64,000 bases of DNA from Prorocentrum cordatum (taxonomy: Eukaryota; Sar; Dinophyceae; Prorocentrales; Prorocentraceae), in NCBI GenBank assembly GCA_963575745.1, contig CAUYUJ010016904.1:493772-557771 (forward strand). Reading direction: 5' to 3'. Within the stretch, counting starts at the first letter, position 1. Each line of letters opens with the position of its first letter. The notes beneath the pieces were generated by a model. That model worked only from the letters and a program-made list of their open reading frames with translations. It did no database searches and had not been told where the DNA came from. Below are positions 31,956 to 42,934 of this stretch, in pieces. Position numbers and translations under genes: made by a program.

Positions 31956-32640
31956 TTTGAAACAGTACGCGTGGAGGCCAAATAATTTCCGGACGTCATC
32001 AGGGGAGAGAGGAGAGTCGTACTCATATTGTGTAATTGTGGAGGGGGGAGGTGCGGGATCAGAGGGAGAAGGGGGTGGCCAGCGAGCGGGCAACACCCGT
32101 GCGAGGATGGGTCGCATCCCCTGAACTGTGCCCAGGGGGCCCAGACGCGAGCCGCCCGGCATACGCGCTGACGGCAACGACGACACCAGCCACGACCATG
32201 GCGGCGGCGGCGGCGACAACGGTAAACACAACGCGCAGTAACCGCGGCGGTGGCGACGATGATGACAACAACGGCTGCGACCGCGACGGCGGCGGGGGCC
32301 ACGGCAAGCCGAACGAGCAGCGAACGGACGGCGACAACGGCGAAAGCGACAGCGACCACAGCGACGACCACGGCGACGACGCGGGCGTCAACGGGGACGA
32401 CGACCCCAGGCACGCCGACGACGCCGACGACGTTGCTGCAAAGAGGCAATCTGCACCGCGACCTAGACAGAATTATATTGATGTGGAGTACGCGAGCCCC
32501 CACCCCAAAGGCTGTCAGACATGTCACTGGCAATAACACTAACATTTGCGTCCGAGGAGCTCCAGCAAGATCAGGATGCGCAGCGGGACGAAGTTGCTTG
32601 ACGTATTCGCCCTGGCCCAAGATCACGTATCCATAATTCC
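31956..32640. other. no recognised gene; cryptic CGACGGCGA-type simplicity
   Basis: 32160-32440 is made of GACGAC, GGCGGC and ACGGCGACA motifs, so Thr/Ala- and Asp-rich frames arise. No domain is recognised. Confidence 0.5.
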
Positions 32641-32699
32641 GTCCCGGTATGTCTCACAGCATAAATTTGATTGGTGTATGTATTAAACGTGCGTATGCC

Positions 32700-33960
32700 G
32701 AATACCTGTTCAAGATAGAGAGAGAGAGAGAGAAAAACACAACAGAGAGAAACCAATATGAGAGAACGCAACCATTCCTTTCCCCACGCCCCCGCATCTG
32801 TATTGTGGGGCGCGTGGCAGAGCAGCAACGCACTCCCCCTCTCACAGTTCCTCCCCCCGAAGGACTTCGTACTAAAGGGCTCCTTGCCCAAGATCCCTTG
32901 CATAAAACATCCCTGTGAACAAAAACATCAGCCCTGAAGGAAGCTGCAATAAGGAACCCATAGCAGAGACATCCTTACTGAGAGAGTCCTTACTGAAGGC
33001 ACCCTCACTCATAATGCCTTCGTAAGCACATCCTTATCAAGGATCCTGTTCGAAAGGCCTCTGTATTACAGGGAGTATGAGTAATGAGTTTTCACCACCA
33101 GGATCCGTGCTGAGGGTGTCCGTGCTCACGGCGTCTTCACTAAGCGTTCCTCGTTGAAGGGATATTCCCTAAGGGCTCTTCGATAAAAAAGGCACCCACA
33201 ACTGAGGATTCCTCGCTAAACACACCCTTGCTCAGGACCCTTTGGTAAAAGGCACGCTCACTAATGAACGCTCACTGACGAAGTCCGAAGTAAGGACCCC
33301 TCACTACAGGAATTCTTATGAAAAGGCCCCTTACTACAAGGATCCTCGCGAAGGAACCCTTTGCAGTTCGTCCCATAAAGGGTTTCGTTGGTTGGGCTGT
33401 GCGTGGTGCGAGAGGGAGAGGGAGAGCGGTAGAGAGAGAGAGAGAGAGAGAGAGAGTTACAGAGAGGGGGGGAGAGGAAGACAGACAGAGAGGATGTGTG
33501 TGTGAGAGAGCGTGAACAACTGGAAACAATCACTGTTTCTTCCCACTTCCCCCAACGGGACCCGCAAGAAAGGAGGTCGGACGAATATTCCTTACAGCAG
33601 GGGCCCTTACTACAGGGAGTTTCTGTTTTGCGTGCGCAACGTGGGCGAGAGAGAGAGAGAGAAACAAACAAACAAAAAAACGGAGAGACAGACAAAGAGG
33701 GCGAGGGACAGAGAAAGAGAGAGAGAGAGAGAGAAAGAGCGAGAGCAATTAGTTCCCTCTTCCGCCTCCACTTTCTGTAGTTCGTGTTATGCTTGCGTGC
33801 GAGAAGACAACACCCCCCTTCCCATCACCGCCATACGTACTGTGCGCAGAATGGGGTAGAGGGATACAGAGAAAGACGTAGAGAGAGCGTGAGAATGGGA
33901 GAGGGAGAGAGAGGGTTAGAGAGAGAGAGAGAGAGAGCGAGAGAGGAGGGGAGATGAACA
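32700..33960 (+). repeat. GAGAGA tracts with a degenerate CCTTACTAAAGG minisatellite
   Basis: GAGAGA runs at 32717-32736, 33433-33455, 33649-33663, 33711-33740 and 33900-33945. Between them are 20-27 bp degenerate units containing CCTTACT, AAAGG and TCCTTG. Confidence 0.75.
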
Positions 33961-34510
33961 GTCAGAGGTGGGGGAGCGGACGCGAAGCGCAACGCGGATC
34001 AGAGGAAGGTACTCCGTGAATGGATAGGTTCCGCACGGTGGAGCTCCAGATGGTGCCACGTCATGCTTGCCATATCGTATTATATGTGTGCGGTATGTTG
34101 TAGAAGTTTTTAGGGTGCGATGGCGGCGGTGGTGGTGATAAGGCAAGATGTCTCTTTCCTGATGGCACAGCTGATGGCACAGGCAAATGGGGCGGCGCCG
34201 CCATGAGCCCAGGCGGCGGCGGCGGCACGAACAACGCATGGTGTGATTGCCCTCCTCGGGGTACTCCCTCAAACCGAGGGGGGAACGAAGTCCGACCGTC
34301 GCTACCTTATTGCATCGGTTCGATGGGCGCACTTGCGAAAGGACAAGGGATTGGCCGTCGAACGGTTCAACCACCGACGCATTGTGCAACAACGGGGGCG
34401 CGTGGAACCAGGTCATGCTTCTATGCACCCAGCTTCTCGAATTAGGATGCGTTGGGCAGAGGCAAGCTGAATGCTGCAGCTTAAGCAGGGCGGGCAAGGG
34501 TCGATCCTGA
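33961..34510. other. no recognised gene
   Basis: A frame near 34243-34470 has a weakly reverse-transcriptase-like look (VLPQTEGGTKSDRRYLIAS), but too little is present to call. Confidence 0.4.
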
Positions 34511-35059
34511 AAGCCCAGCAGGCGCCCGCCCCCCGCGACAAAACTTCCCAAGTTTCTCGGGGCCGAGGCGGCCGCGGGCAACCGCGCCAGAGCAGTCGCG
34601 CCTGCCGCGGACCCGCAGGCTTCTACTATAGCACGGGCGGCCGCTGACTTTAAATTCAGCGACGCGGAGGGCGAAGCTGCACCGAAGGAGGCCGCGGATG
34701 ACTCAGTCGCCGCCGTGCGAGACGCCCTGCGCGGCAAAATCCTAACCGCCGCGGCCAAGGGGCCCCCGGGGCCGCGCAGCCCGGAGAACGCTGCCCAGCT
34801 GGAGACAGTCAAAGAGTTGCAGAAGGAGGCGCTGCAGCTCATCTCCGCAAGCCTCGGCGCCAGCCCTGCGCTCGCCGACGCCGCCGGCGAGCTGGGGGCC
34901 CGCTTCGAGGCGCTGAAAGCCGCCGCCGCGGCCGTCGAGGCTGAGTTTGAGGAGCCGATCGAGGCGCCCGAACCGAAGGGGCAGCGCCGCGATGAAGCGG
35001 GGCCCGAGGAGCCGCAGGCGGCCCCGAAGCGCAGGCGAGGCCGCCGCGAGGCGGCCTAG
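34511..35059 (+). CDS. possible coding segment, Ala/Glu-rich, function unknown
   Basis: An open frame from just after a TGA near 34510 to a TAG at 35057-35059 (about 180 codons) with no clear ATG. It reads LPKFLGAEAAAGNRARAVAP, then LETVKELQKEALQLISASL, and ends in an acidic stretch followed by KRRRGRREAA, a nuclear-localisation-like tail. The composition is helical and coiled-coil-like. It sits about 1.1 kb upstream of the Helitron Rep signal, so it may be host exon or element cargo. A GC-rich shadow frame runs on the other strand, hence the low confidence. Confidence 0.3.
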   Translation, partial: KPSRRPPPATKLPKFLGAEAAAGNRARAVAPAADPQASTIARAAADFKFSDAEGEAAPKEAADDSVAAVRDALRGKILTAAAKGPPGPRSPENAAQLETVKELQKEALQLISASLGASPALADAAGELGARFEALKAAAAAVEAEFEEPIEAPEPKGQRRDEAGPEEPQAAPKRRRGRREAA

Positions 35060-35089
35060 GCACCTTAGCGCGCGCGTTTCGGCGCGCTG

Positions 35090-35395
35090 GAGGGGGATCG
35101 GGGTTGACGCTCGTAGGGGTGGGTTCGCGGGGGCGGGGGGCGTGCCGAGGGCGCTGGGCGCCCTCTCCGCTGTGCCGCGCTTGCCTGAGCGAGAGCGCGC
35201 TGGTTCTTTTGAACGGGCGGGGTATGGGGTCGACGCGCGCAAGGGTAGGATTCAGTGGGGTGGGAGGTGTATTTCGGGCGCTCGCCGCCCGCCCGCATTT
35301 GAGTGGCAGGGGGGGTGGGCTGACGCGCGCAAGGGTGCAGGGCGAGCGGGTTCGGGGGGGCCTTTGGGCGCTCGCCACGGCGGAGCATGCTCTTT
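35090..35395 (+). repeat. about 110 bp tandem repeat, three diverged copies
   Basis: Each copy has (T/G)GACGC(G/T)CG(C/T)A(A/G)GGGT, a GGGG-rich stretch and GGCGCTCGCC or GGCGCCCTC. Confidence 0.6.
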
Positions 35396-36129
35396 GCACT
35401 TCTGACGTCTTCGTTCCCGACTCCGATTCCGCGCTTGAGAGAACGGCCTGCCTGGCTGCGCTGAGGCGTCGGATATTTCCCAGGGGCTTCCGGGGGCATC
35501 GAAGCGCAGCGCCTTCGGCGCGAGGAATGCGAAGCGGAGAAGTCAAAAGTTTATTGGGTCTCTCAGGCACTAATTCTGCGTCCTTCGAAGATTCCGATTA
35601 TACGTCCACTTGGGGGATTGCTCAGCGCGCAGGGGAGGTTGCATTCACATTCCCGCAAACATCCCTGGGCTTGCTCGAAGCTGTCGGAGACATCGAAGTG
35701 AAACATCCAGGTTACAGAGTCTCTCAACCCATGTTAGTTTTCTTCAGAGAAGTCAATATTTCCCCCACTTCGGAGATTGCTCCAGAGCGGTGGCCCCGGG
35801 AGAAAGCCGAATTTCATGACAGCCTCAGGTTGCCTTGAGGTCGTTGTCGAACTTCTTTCGAGGGGCGGGGGGGCCGGGCCCCTGGCGCCAGAGGTTCTTC
35901 AGGGCGCTGGCCCCAGGGATCCTCGGGCGCCCCGACCCCTGGGGGGTGCCAGGAATCTGGGGGCGCTCAGGGGGGGCGCTAGCATCGGGAGACGCAAGCA
36001 CCGAATTTCAGCGCAACCCCAGGTTGCAACGCGCCTGCTTCACACCTTGAGGTTGCAGTGAAAGTCCCCCCCGGGCGCCCGGGGCCCTGGCCCCGAGGGC
36101 GCGCCGGGCCGCGGCCTCGACTCCAGCAC
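35396..36129. other. no recognised gene
   Basis: Two short repeats (GGGGGATTGCTC at 35610 and GGAGATTGCTCC at 35773) and GGGG-rich sequence. It could include the Helitron 5' end, whose short termini I cannot place. Confidence 0.4.
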
Positions 36130-36142
36130 CCCCCCCCGAAGT

Positions 36143-37608
36143 GTGCAGTTGCTCACGTCTGCTTGCATGTCCGTAGCCGATTTGGCCCGCGGCGCCATGA
36201 AACGCCCCTTCCCGTTGCCGCCCTGGGAGCCGCGGGGGCGGCGCTGGCGCCGTCGGCTGGTCGGCGTCGCTGCCGTTGCCGACCGCGCCGCCGCCGCTCC
36301 GCAAGCCTCGCGTCTGTCTGGGTTCCCCGCCGTTGACCCTGATCATTGGTCGGGCCGCGAGCTCAACGCGAGCATCTGGCTGCAGTGCTGTTCGCGGGGG
36401 CAGCGCGGCACTCGCGGCTTCGTTTACAGCGGGGCAACCACTGAGGCAGAGCCTCGATGTCCAGACAAAGGTCGGACAGAGCAGCGTCTGACACGAAAGT
36501 GCTGGGCGCGCAAACAAGCCCGCGGCCAATGGCGCATGGTGCCGGCACCTGCCGCGATGCCTGCCGAGCTGAAGGGACTGTCGCCTCGCGCGCTGTTCGC
36601 GCTGCGGCCCATCGCGCTGCGCCAGGGGGGCCCTTCGCAGCACGCTCGCGGGTGCATCCGGAAAAATGGGCGCAGTGGCGAATCTTGGGCGGTATCTTCG
36701 GCGCGCCAGCGCATCGACGAGGTGGGGGCTCTGACAGACAGGCAGCGCGCGCAGCATGCGGCTGGCTTCGCGCGAGCAGCGCTGCTTTTATTGCAAGTTT
36801 GACGAGGATCACGCAGAGATCCTTCGGGCTGCAGGGTCGCGCAGTCTTCCCCCCGAGCTTTCTTTTGAAGGAACATGTCGAGCGCACCTTGTGGCCGCGC
36901 CTGCGCCCAGTGCCACATTTCTGTGAATCTACTGTCCAAGGCTCCGAGCGGGCATCGAAGACGGCAGCCTTCCTCGCCGGGCGCGCCTCCAGAATCGCCG
37001 ATTATGCGTGCAACTATCCGCTGCTGCAGTTCCAGTTCGACAGGTGCGCGCTGAATTTGGCGAACCCGCGCGGGGCGCGTGCGCGGGGGCCCGGCTGCGA
37101 CGCGCCCCCCAGTGTCCGAGACACGGCGTGGTCGAAGACTTACTGGCGCAGGCGTCGCGCTGCTTTGATCGACTGCGTCGAACAGAGCGGAGCTCCTCAT
37201 ATGTTTCTGACTGTGTCTCCCCATGAGCGGCCCTTCCCCTGGCCAGCATTGGAGCATTGGCCGAGCTCCTTCGCGATCGCATCCAGGGGGGCCCTACTTC
37301 AGCGCGCGTGGCTGAGACGCCGGCAGTGGCCCATGCTCTTAGAGAGACTGCGTCTGGCTTCTTGCGCGGCAGAGGGGCGCGCCCTTGGATGGGGGCATTG
37401 GTTTGGGGACGCGTCTGGGAGAGGTGAAGGCGCGCGCCATTTGTTCGGTCGGTTCGAGCGCCAGGGCGGGGGGCCCTCGCGCGCTTATGGCAAGGGGCGG
37501 GGCTCATTGCACCTGCGTGCTATCTTCAGGTTTTGGAATGTCCGCTCTGTGAGTCTGGAGTCGCTGCTGCGCGCGCAGCTCAGCTCCCCGCAGACGACCC
37601 CGAGCTGA
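36143..37608 (+). pseudogene. Helitron Rep N-terminal and HUH region, broken
   Basis: Frame 2 has MPAELKGLSPRALFALRPIA then GGPSQHARGCIRKNG, a block typical of dinoflagellate Helitron proteins. The signal moves to frame 1 by about 36800: HVERTLWPRLRPVPHFCES, then PLLQFQFDRCALN and APHMFLTVSPHERPFPW, the first conserved Rep motif. The metal-binding HUH site appears at about 37495-37525 as RGSLHLRAIF, with the second His replaced by Arg. Without both histidines the nickase should not bind its metal ion. Confidence 0.7.
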
Positions 37609-37656
37609 GCGCCCTAGCTCGCAGAGCCCGGCAGAAAGGCGCTGGGCAAGTCAGAC

Positions 37657-38148
37657 ATGCAGCAGTCTACGAAGGCACCGGCGAGCGGTGCTTCAGTTCC
37701 TCCCAGCAATGTCATTCGGCAGCGCAGTTCGGAGGAGTTCTGTCGTTTGGGGCTGAGGCCATTCTTGGAGGCGCTGCTACGAATATTTCGGCGCCATGTG
37801 GACGCGCAGTGGTGGTCCACCAGCTACCCACTGCTGGCTTACGTCGCAGGACGCGTCGCCAAGCTGGTGGAAAGCTGGGAGGCGGAGTGGCTGGATGACA
37901 CGGGCACCGCGTGGGAGGCAGCACTGAATGCCATGAGCCACTGGCGCGCCAGCGCCTGCGAGATGGCGATGGCGCTCAGCCGCGGCGGCGTGGCGATGAC
38001 GAGCGTCAGTTCTGGAGTGTGCGACGCTAGGCCGTGGGGCGCGTCAGATGATGATGAGAGAGCTGTGTGCAAAGGACCTGAGGGCCTGGCAGAGATGGCA
38101 TTCCTCTGCTGGCTGAGGAGGTTCGCCGTGGAAAAACCGTGGCGGTGA
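37657..38148 (+). pseudogene. Helitron Rep tyrosine-motif region
   Basis: Contains SYPLLAYVAGRVAKLVESWE, which aligns with the Y-x-x-x-Y-x-x-K active-site helix of Helitron Rep. The first Tyr and the Lys are kept, and the second Tyr position is Arg. Downstream comes the helical spacer (FLCWLRRFAVEKPWR) before the helicase. Confidence 0.65.
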
Positions 38149-38279
38149 GCTCACTGCGAAGCCACGATCTGCCCGTGCTCTGTTTTGCGTCGGTGTTCGT
38201 TGGCGTAGGTTCCTGTCTGACGGTTCATTTTGGCAGCGGTTGCAGCTTGACCTCCCTCGGCGCTCTCTGCGCGACCTTT

Positions 38280-39474
38280 GTGACGAGCCGATGTGGAACA
38301 GTCGACAAGAAGTTCAGGTTTCTCGCTGCTGCCGTGCATCTCTGCCCGGGGGCTTGGGAGAGCGACCGCTCTGTCGCGCAGCTCTTTCGGCGGAGGGGCA
38401 GCAGGGAGACGCTTGCGAGCGCAGTGGTTGGCCGCGCGAAATGCGCGGCGCATGGCGCGCGGAAGCAGCTGCCTGGAGAAATGCCACCCGATTACCATTC
38501 AACATGGACATTTACCCTGTTGCCTTGGACTGGTGATCAACGGCACATCCTCGATTCCTCTCGCGTCGCGCTGGAGGATGGGGCCACCGCGGACCGAGTG
38601 CCGCAACCCACTGACAGGTGGCCCTGGCACTGGCAAGACCGCTCTCACACGAGGCATCTTGGAAGTGGCCGTCGCAATGCGCTGGCGCGTCCTGCGCGGC
38701 GAATCGCCGCCACGCCGAAGTTGTTTCGGATAGGGCGTGGCATCGAGCGCCGTGGCTCGCTGGTGCCCCAGGGAGTGCGCTGAAACAAGTCGGCAGGTGC
38801 TTTCCAGGTTTGGATCGCGAGGGAAGTTGGCACGATCCCCCAGGCCATGGGCGTGCGAATATGGCCGCATTATTTGCTCTGCGAGAAGCGCCCGCTACTT
38901 CTTCGGAGGCGACTTCCAGCAGCCCCCGCCCGCGGGAGAGGGACAGGCAGACACTCGCCGCTGCGAGTTTTGGCAAACGCGTAGGCGATGCGAACTCACC
39001 CAGGTTTCTTTTCGCTGCGAAGACCCTGAACTAATGTCCTTTCTGAATTATGCTCGGAAGCACAGACCAAACGCATCGTGCGTTGAGCAAGTGCTGCGAC
39101 ATTGCATTGTGAGTGTTGACGTTGCGGACGGGGGCGTTGCGAGTGCGCTTGCAGACAATGCGGCAGATATCATCAGCGTCGCAACTATGAAACAGTGTGC
39201 CGTGTGAATCGCATTGCTCAGGACCTTCTTGGGAGTTATATGCTAGGGTATGTTGCTGTTTGGCGCGGTGGCGCCATCGAGTGCGAGGTCTTCCGCAGCG
39301 GCTCCCGCGTGGAGATTGCGAAAAAACTTGGATGTCCTCGTCAATTTGTTCAACGGTGCCACGGGGGCATTGTTGGGCATGAGATCCCAGGGCCTGGAAC
39401 TCCGGATGGACACAGGATCGCGCGTCGCGCTGCATCGCCGATCTGCGCAGGCACACGTAGAGGGAAACATGTAA
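38280..39474 (+). pseudogene. Helitron Pif1-type helicase, broken
   Basis: KFRFLAAAVHLCPGAWES (about 38306) starts the region in frame 3. Walker A (GGPGTGKT, 38617-38640) is intact in frame 1, followed by ALTRGILEVAVAMRWRVL and a TAG at 38731-38733. The same frame resumes with RYFFGGDFQQPPPAGEGQ (about 38900), the Pif1 motif III GDxxQLPP. It reads on through FWQTRRRCELTQVSFRCEDP to further stops near 39200. It ends with LVNLFNGATGALLGM (about 39330), the C-terminal block of the family. Three or more stops and frame breaks make it inactive. Confidence 0.75.
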
Positions 39475-39497
39475 CGTTTTTTTCCCCCCCGAAATTT

Positions 39498-40251
39498 ATT
39501 CCCGGAAAGGGCGTGGGCCCAGGGTTCTCTTTTAGTATGTAAACAATGCCCCCCCGTGCCCAACTTGAAGGAGGCCGGCGGATTCTTTCCCTGATAAATA
39601 TCGAGGTCGAAGAAGGCCGGCGGATTAAAATTTGAGGATGTCTCAGGCGAAACGCTTGTTTTTGAAATCCCGATCGATAAATCACAGGGTGCGGGCCACT
39701 TTTTCGCGCGTTGAGGATGTCTCGAGCGAAACGTTTGCTCCGCAGAGTTTGCCGAGGATGTCTCGAGCGAAACGCTTGTTTTGTTACGTATGTGCCTATA
39801 GATTCGCCCTCTCCAGGGGGGCGAATCCGTGTGTTTTTTACGTAATGAAAACACGGGGGCCCATTTCGCCCCAGAGTGGAACAAGCGTGAAAACACGTGG
39901 GTCTCTTTCGCCCCTGAGCGGAACAAGCGTGAAAATACGTGGGTCCCTTTCGCCTCAGAGCGGAACAAGCGTGAAAACACGTGGGTCCCTTTCGCCCCTG
40001 AGCGGGACAAGCGTGAAAAAACGTGGGTCACCCCAGCACGACCTCACCCCAGCACGACCACACCCCAGCACGACCACGCCCCAGCACGACCCCACCCCAG
40101 CACGGCCCCACCCCAGCAAGACCACACCCCAGCACGACCACACCCCAGCACGACCTCACCACAGCACGACCACACCCCAGCACGATCACGCCCCAGCGCG
40201 ACCACGCCCCAGCACGACCTCTCCCCAGCACGACCACCTCCCAGCACGACC

Positions 40252-40295
<44 letters not shown>

Positions 40296-40920
40296 TACGA
40301 GGGGGATCCGCCCAGGGGGCGGCGACAGGCAACCACTCAACCGATGCAGCCACGGACTCCCTGCGTGTTTGATGAGTGGCGCCCGTGCCGTTGCGTGCGT
40401 TACGCGTCTCCTCGTGGTTGTCCTGGTTGAGTGGTTGCCTGTCGTTGCTCGCGGTGCTAAATCACATGGCGCGGACCACCCCAGCACGACCTCACCACAG
40501 CACGACCACACCCCAGCACGACCACGCCCCAGCACGACCACGCCCCAGCACGACCACGCCCCAGCACGACCACCCCCCAGCACGACCACCCCCCCAGCAC
40601 GACCACACCCCAGCAATACCACACCCCAGCACGACCACACCCAGTCGCACCCCCGTGGAATGTTTCGTGGGGTGTCTCGTGGACTGTTTCGCGGGGTGTC
40701 TCGTGGAATGTTTCGCGGGGTGTCTCGTGGAATGTTTCGCGGGGTGTCTCGCGGAACGTTTCGCGAGGTGTCTCGTGGAATGTTTCGCGAGGTGTCTCGT
40801 GGGATGTTTCGCGGGGTGTCTCGTGGGATGTTTTGCGAGGTGTCGCCCAGTTGGGTATCGTGAGAACGTGACCATGCTGCGCATGTCTATATCCCTTTCC
40901 GGTTTCGTGGGTCCATCATG
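39498..40920 (+). repeat. composite minisatellite cassette, copy A
   Basis: In order: a segment with GGCCGGCGGATT twice (39573-39630), three GAGGATGTCTC units (39636-39775), an ACGTATGTGCCTATAGATTC unit, a 42 bp repeat x4 (GGAACAAGCGTGAAAACACG, 39850-40030), CCCCAGCACGACCAC arrays (40030-40250 and 40480-40640) interrupted by a CGACGA run and a small inverted repeat, a TGTTTCGCGGGGTGTCTCGT array (40660-40850), and a terminal CCGGTTTCGTGGGTCCATCA. Parallel order is seen at 45.46-47.36 kb. Confidence 0.85.
40323..40444. repeat. 20 bp perfect inverted repeat inside the CCCCAGCACGACC array
   Basis: CGACAGGCAACCACTCAACC at 40323-40342 and its exact reverse complement at 40425-40444, with 82 bases between. 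A third copy of the right arm is at 47125-47144, also at an array edge. It may be a small inserted foldback element. Confidence 0.8.
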
Positions 40921-42040
40921 TTTGGCCTGCGCGATAACTGGACACAGAGCGGAAGGTAGCGATTTTGGATCAGGAGTGGTCTTGTTCGAGACGCGGTGCC
41001 CACCAGCATGGGGCAATGCAGCCATCAGCCGATCCAAGCGCAGAGATGGCCTGCACATTATCGGGGGGCCGTTCTCAGGGCACTTGATGCCAAGGCAATC
41101 GCGCTGAATAGATATATGAGCGCCGCTATCCTGCTCATATGTTGTGCGTGTTCCTCTGCGGCGTCGGGCATTCATAGGAAATTCCAGATCGCATGTGAAG
41201 GCAGTGAGCTCCGACAGACTTCGCACGATCACCCCATGTATAATCGACTTTCCTGTCACATAGCGCATGTGCGCAGGCATCTGCACAACCTAGGTTTCGA
41301 TGGCCCCATGCCTGAGAGAGGCGCCTCACGGGACGGACGCGTCTCAAGGAGAGGGAGAGAAGAAAGCAAAGGAGGAAAACAGCAAGCACACGAACGCTAT
41401 GAACATGAGCACGGCAGCCACACGCCAGTTATCCCCAAGAGGATCTAAAGCGTTTCTGGGCGAGGTGGGTGGGGGAGCTATCTGGGTGCCTCGATACGGA
41501 GCATAAATATGCACTTCGTGCTGGTAGCTCTGGTAGCCAGCCATCACTTGCAGAAGCGGGCCGCGGTCATCGCGCCGCGGGCGTGCCCATCCGCAGTCGT
41601 GTCTCGGGCGTCGCCGCTGGGCGTCGTTGATGATGCCAGGGTCTGCCGCGACTTCCCCGATCCAATTGATATGTGTCACGACGAGCTCTTCTCGGCAGGT
41701 GACTTGAGATCTTGGCTGAAAAGATATGCATGATTGATCCGGCGCCAGTCGCGAGGGGTGCTCGAATGCGAGGCCCGCCGCAGTCACGGGGGCGCTGGAG
41801 CTCGGAAGGACAACGGCCCCAGGTTGACATCGTGTAGTGCTGCCAGGGCAGGGTAGCCTTCGCCCAAGCTGCGAGCGGCAGCGCGTGCTTCGGACCTGAC
41901 CCGAAAGCGATGAGAGACGCAGAGGCTCTCGATGTAGCGTGGAACTTCATCCTTGCTAACTCGTGTTTCCACGACGCAGCAGGGTTCATGCGCGGGGGCC
42001 GCAGTCCGTAGTCTCATCTTCTTCGCAGGTGAGTTCCGAT
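40921..42040. other. no recognised gene
   Basis: Mixed-composition sequence; short frames on both strands, none recognised. Confidence 0.5.
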
Positions 42041-42915
42041 GCCCGCGCGCGCGCGGCGGTCGGGATCGCGCATTGCGCGCAAAGCGAGGCCGCGCGCGCG
42101 GCGGCCTCGGGCCTCTCTGCGCAGGAGGGCGTATTATGCGCGAGGGGCAGGGCAGCCGCGCGCGGCGGCGGCCCTGAGCCCTTCTGCGTAAGGAAGCGCG
42201 TCGCGCGCGAGGGGCAAGGTAGCCGCGCTCGCGCGCGCGGCGGCCACGGGCCATTCTGCGTGGGAGAACACACCATGCGCGAGGAGCAGGGCGAGGGGCA
42301 AGGCCGCCGCGCGCGTTGCGGCCCTGGGCCAGTCGGCATGGAAGAACTTGCGCCAAGGACAAGGCCGCAGCGCGTGCGGTGGCCATGGGCATCTCTGCGT
42401 TGGAACGCACCGCGCGATCCTGAGCCATCCTGCATCGAAAACCATATCATGCGCGATGGGGCCGGGTCGCCGCGCGCGCGGCGGGCCTGGGCCCCTCTGT
42501 GTAGGAAAGCCGTGAGCGCGTCGGGCAAGGCTGCCGCGCGCGGCAGCCATTGGCCATTCTGCGCGGGGGAAAACATGGCGCGCGATGGGGCAAGCCCAGA
42601 GCCAACCTGTGTAGGACGGCACATTCTGCGCGAGGTGCACGGCCGCCGCGCGCGCGACGACCTAGAATCAAAAAAACAAAGCGAGAACAACACAAACAAA
42701 AACACGTATACACATACGCGCGCATCAAAAACATAAGAACACAGGCAACAAACATGCACACACACATACACACATACACACCCACACATCCTGCGCCTGG
42801 GGCAGGGCCGCCGCGCGCGCGGCGGCCCTGAGCCTCGCTGCGTAGGAAAGCACACTGTGCGCGAGGGGCAATGCCGCCGCGCTCGCGGCAGCCATGGGCC
42901 ACTCTGCGTTTGCGA
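42041..42915 (-). repeat. GCGCGAGGGGCAAGGCCGCC repeat, 60-75 bp units
   Basis: About ten diverged units with GCGCGAGGGGCA, GCCGCGCGCG, CGGCC.TGGGCC and TCTGCGT(A/G)GGAA. An AC-rich interruption (42665-42795) with CACACATACA separates the last units. Arg/Ala-rich frames result from the CG runs. Confidence 0.75.
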
Positions 42916-42934
42916 AATGGAGTGAACGCATAAC

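Larger units (their letters stand above)
36130..39474 (+). mobile_element. decayed Helitron (Rep plus Pif1-type helicase)
   Basis: On the plus strand, collinear remnants of a Helitron Rep-helicase protein run through all three frames: a linker domain, an HUH nuclease region, a Tyr-motif region and a superfamily 1 helicase with Walker A and motif III. Helitrons transpose by rolling-circle replication. Many frame changes and altered catalytic residues show it is dead. The ends (5' TC, 3' hairpin and CTRR) were not identified, so the limits are those of the coding signal. Confidence 0.75.

Noticed and set aside
34243-34470. Reverse-transcriptase-like fragment (VLPQTEGGTKSDRRYLIAS)
   Set aside because: A single weak block with no neighbouring RT motifs; could be chance.
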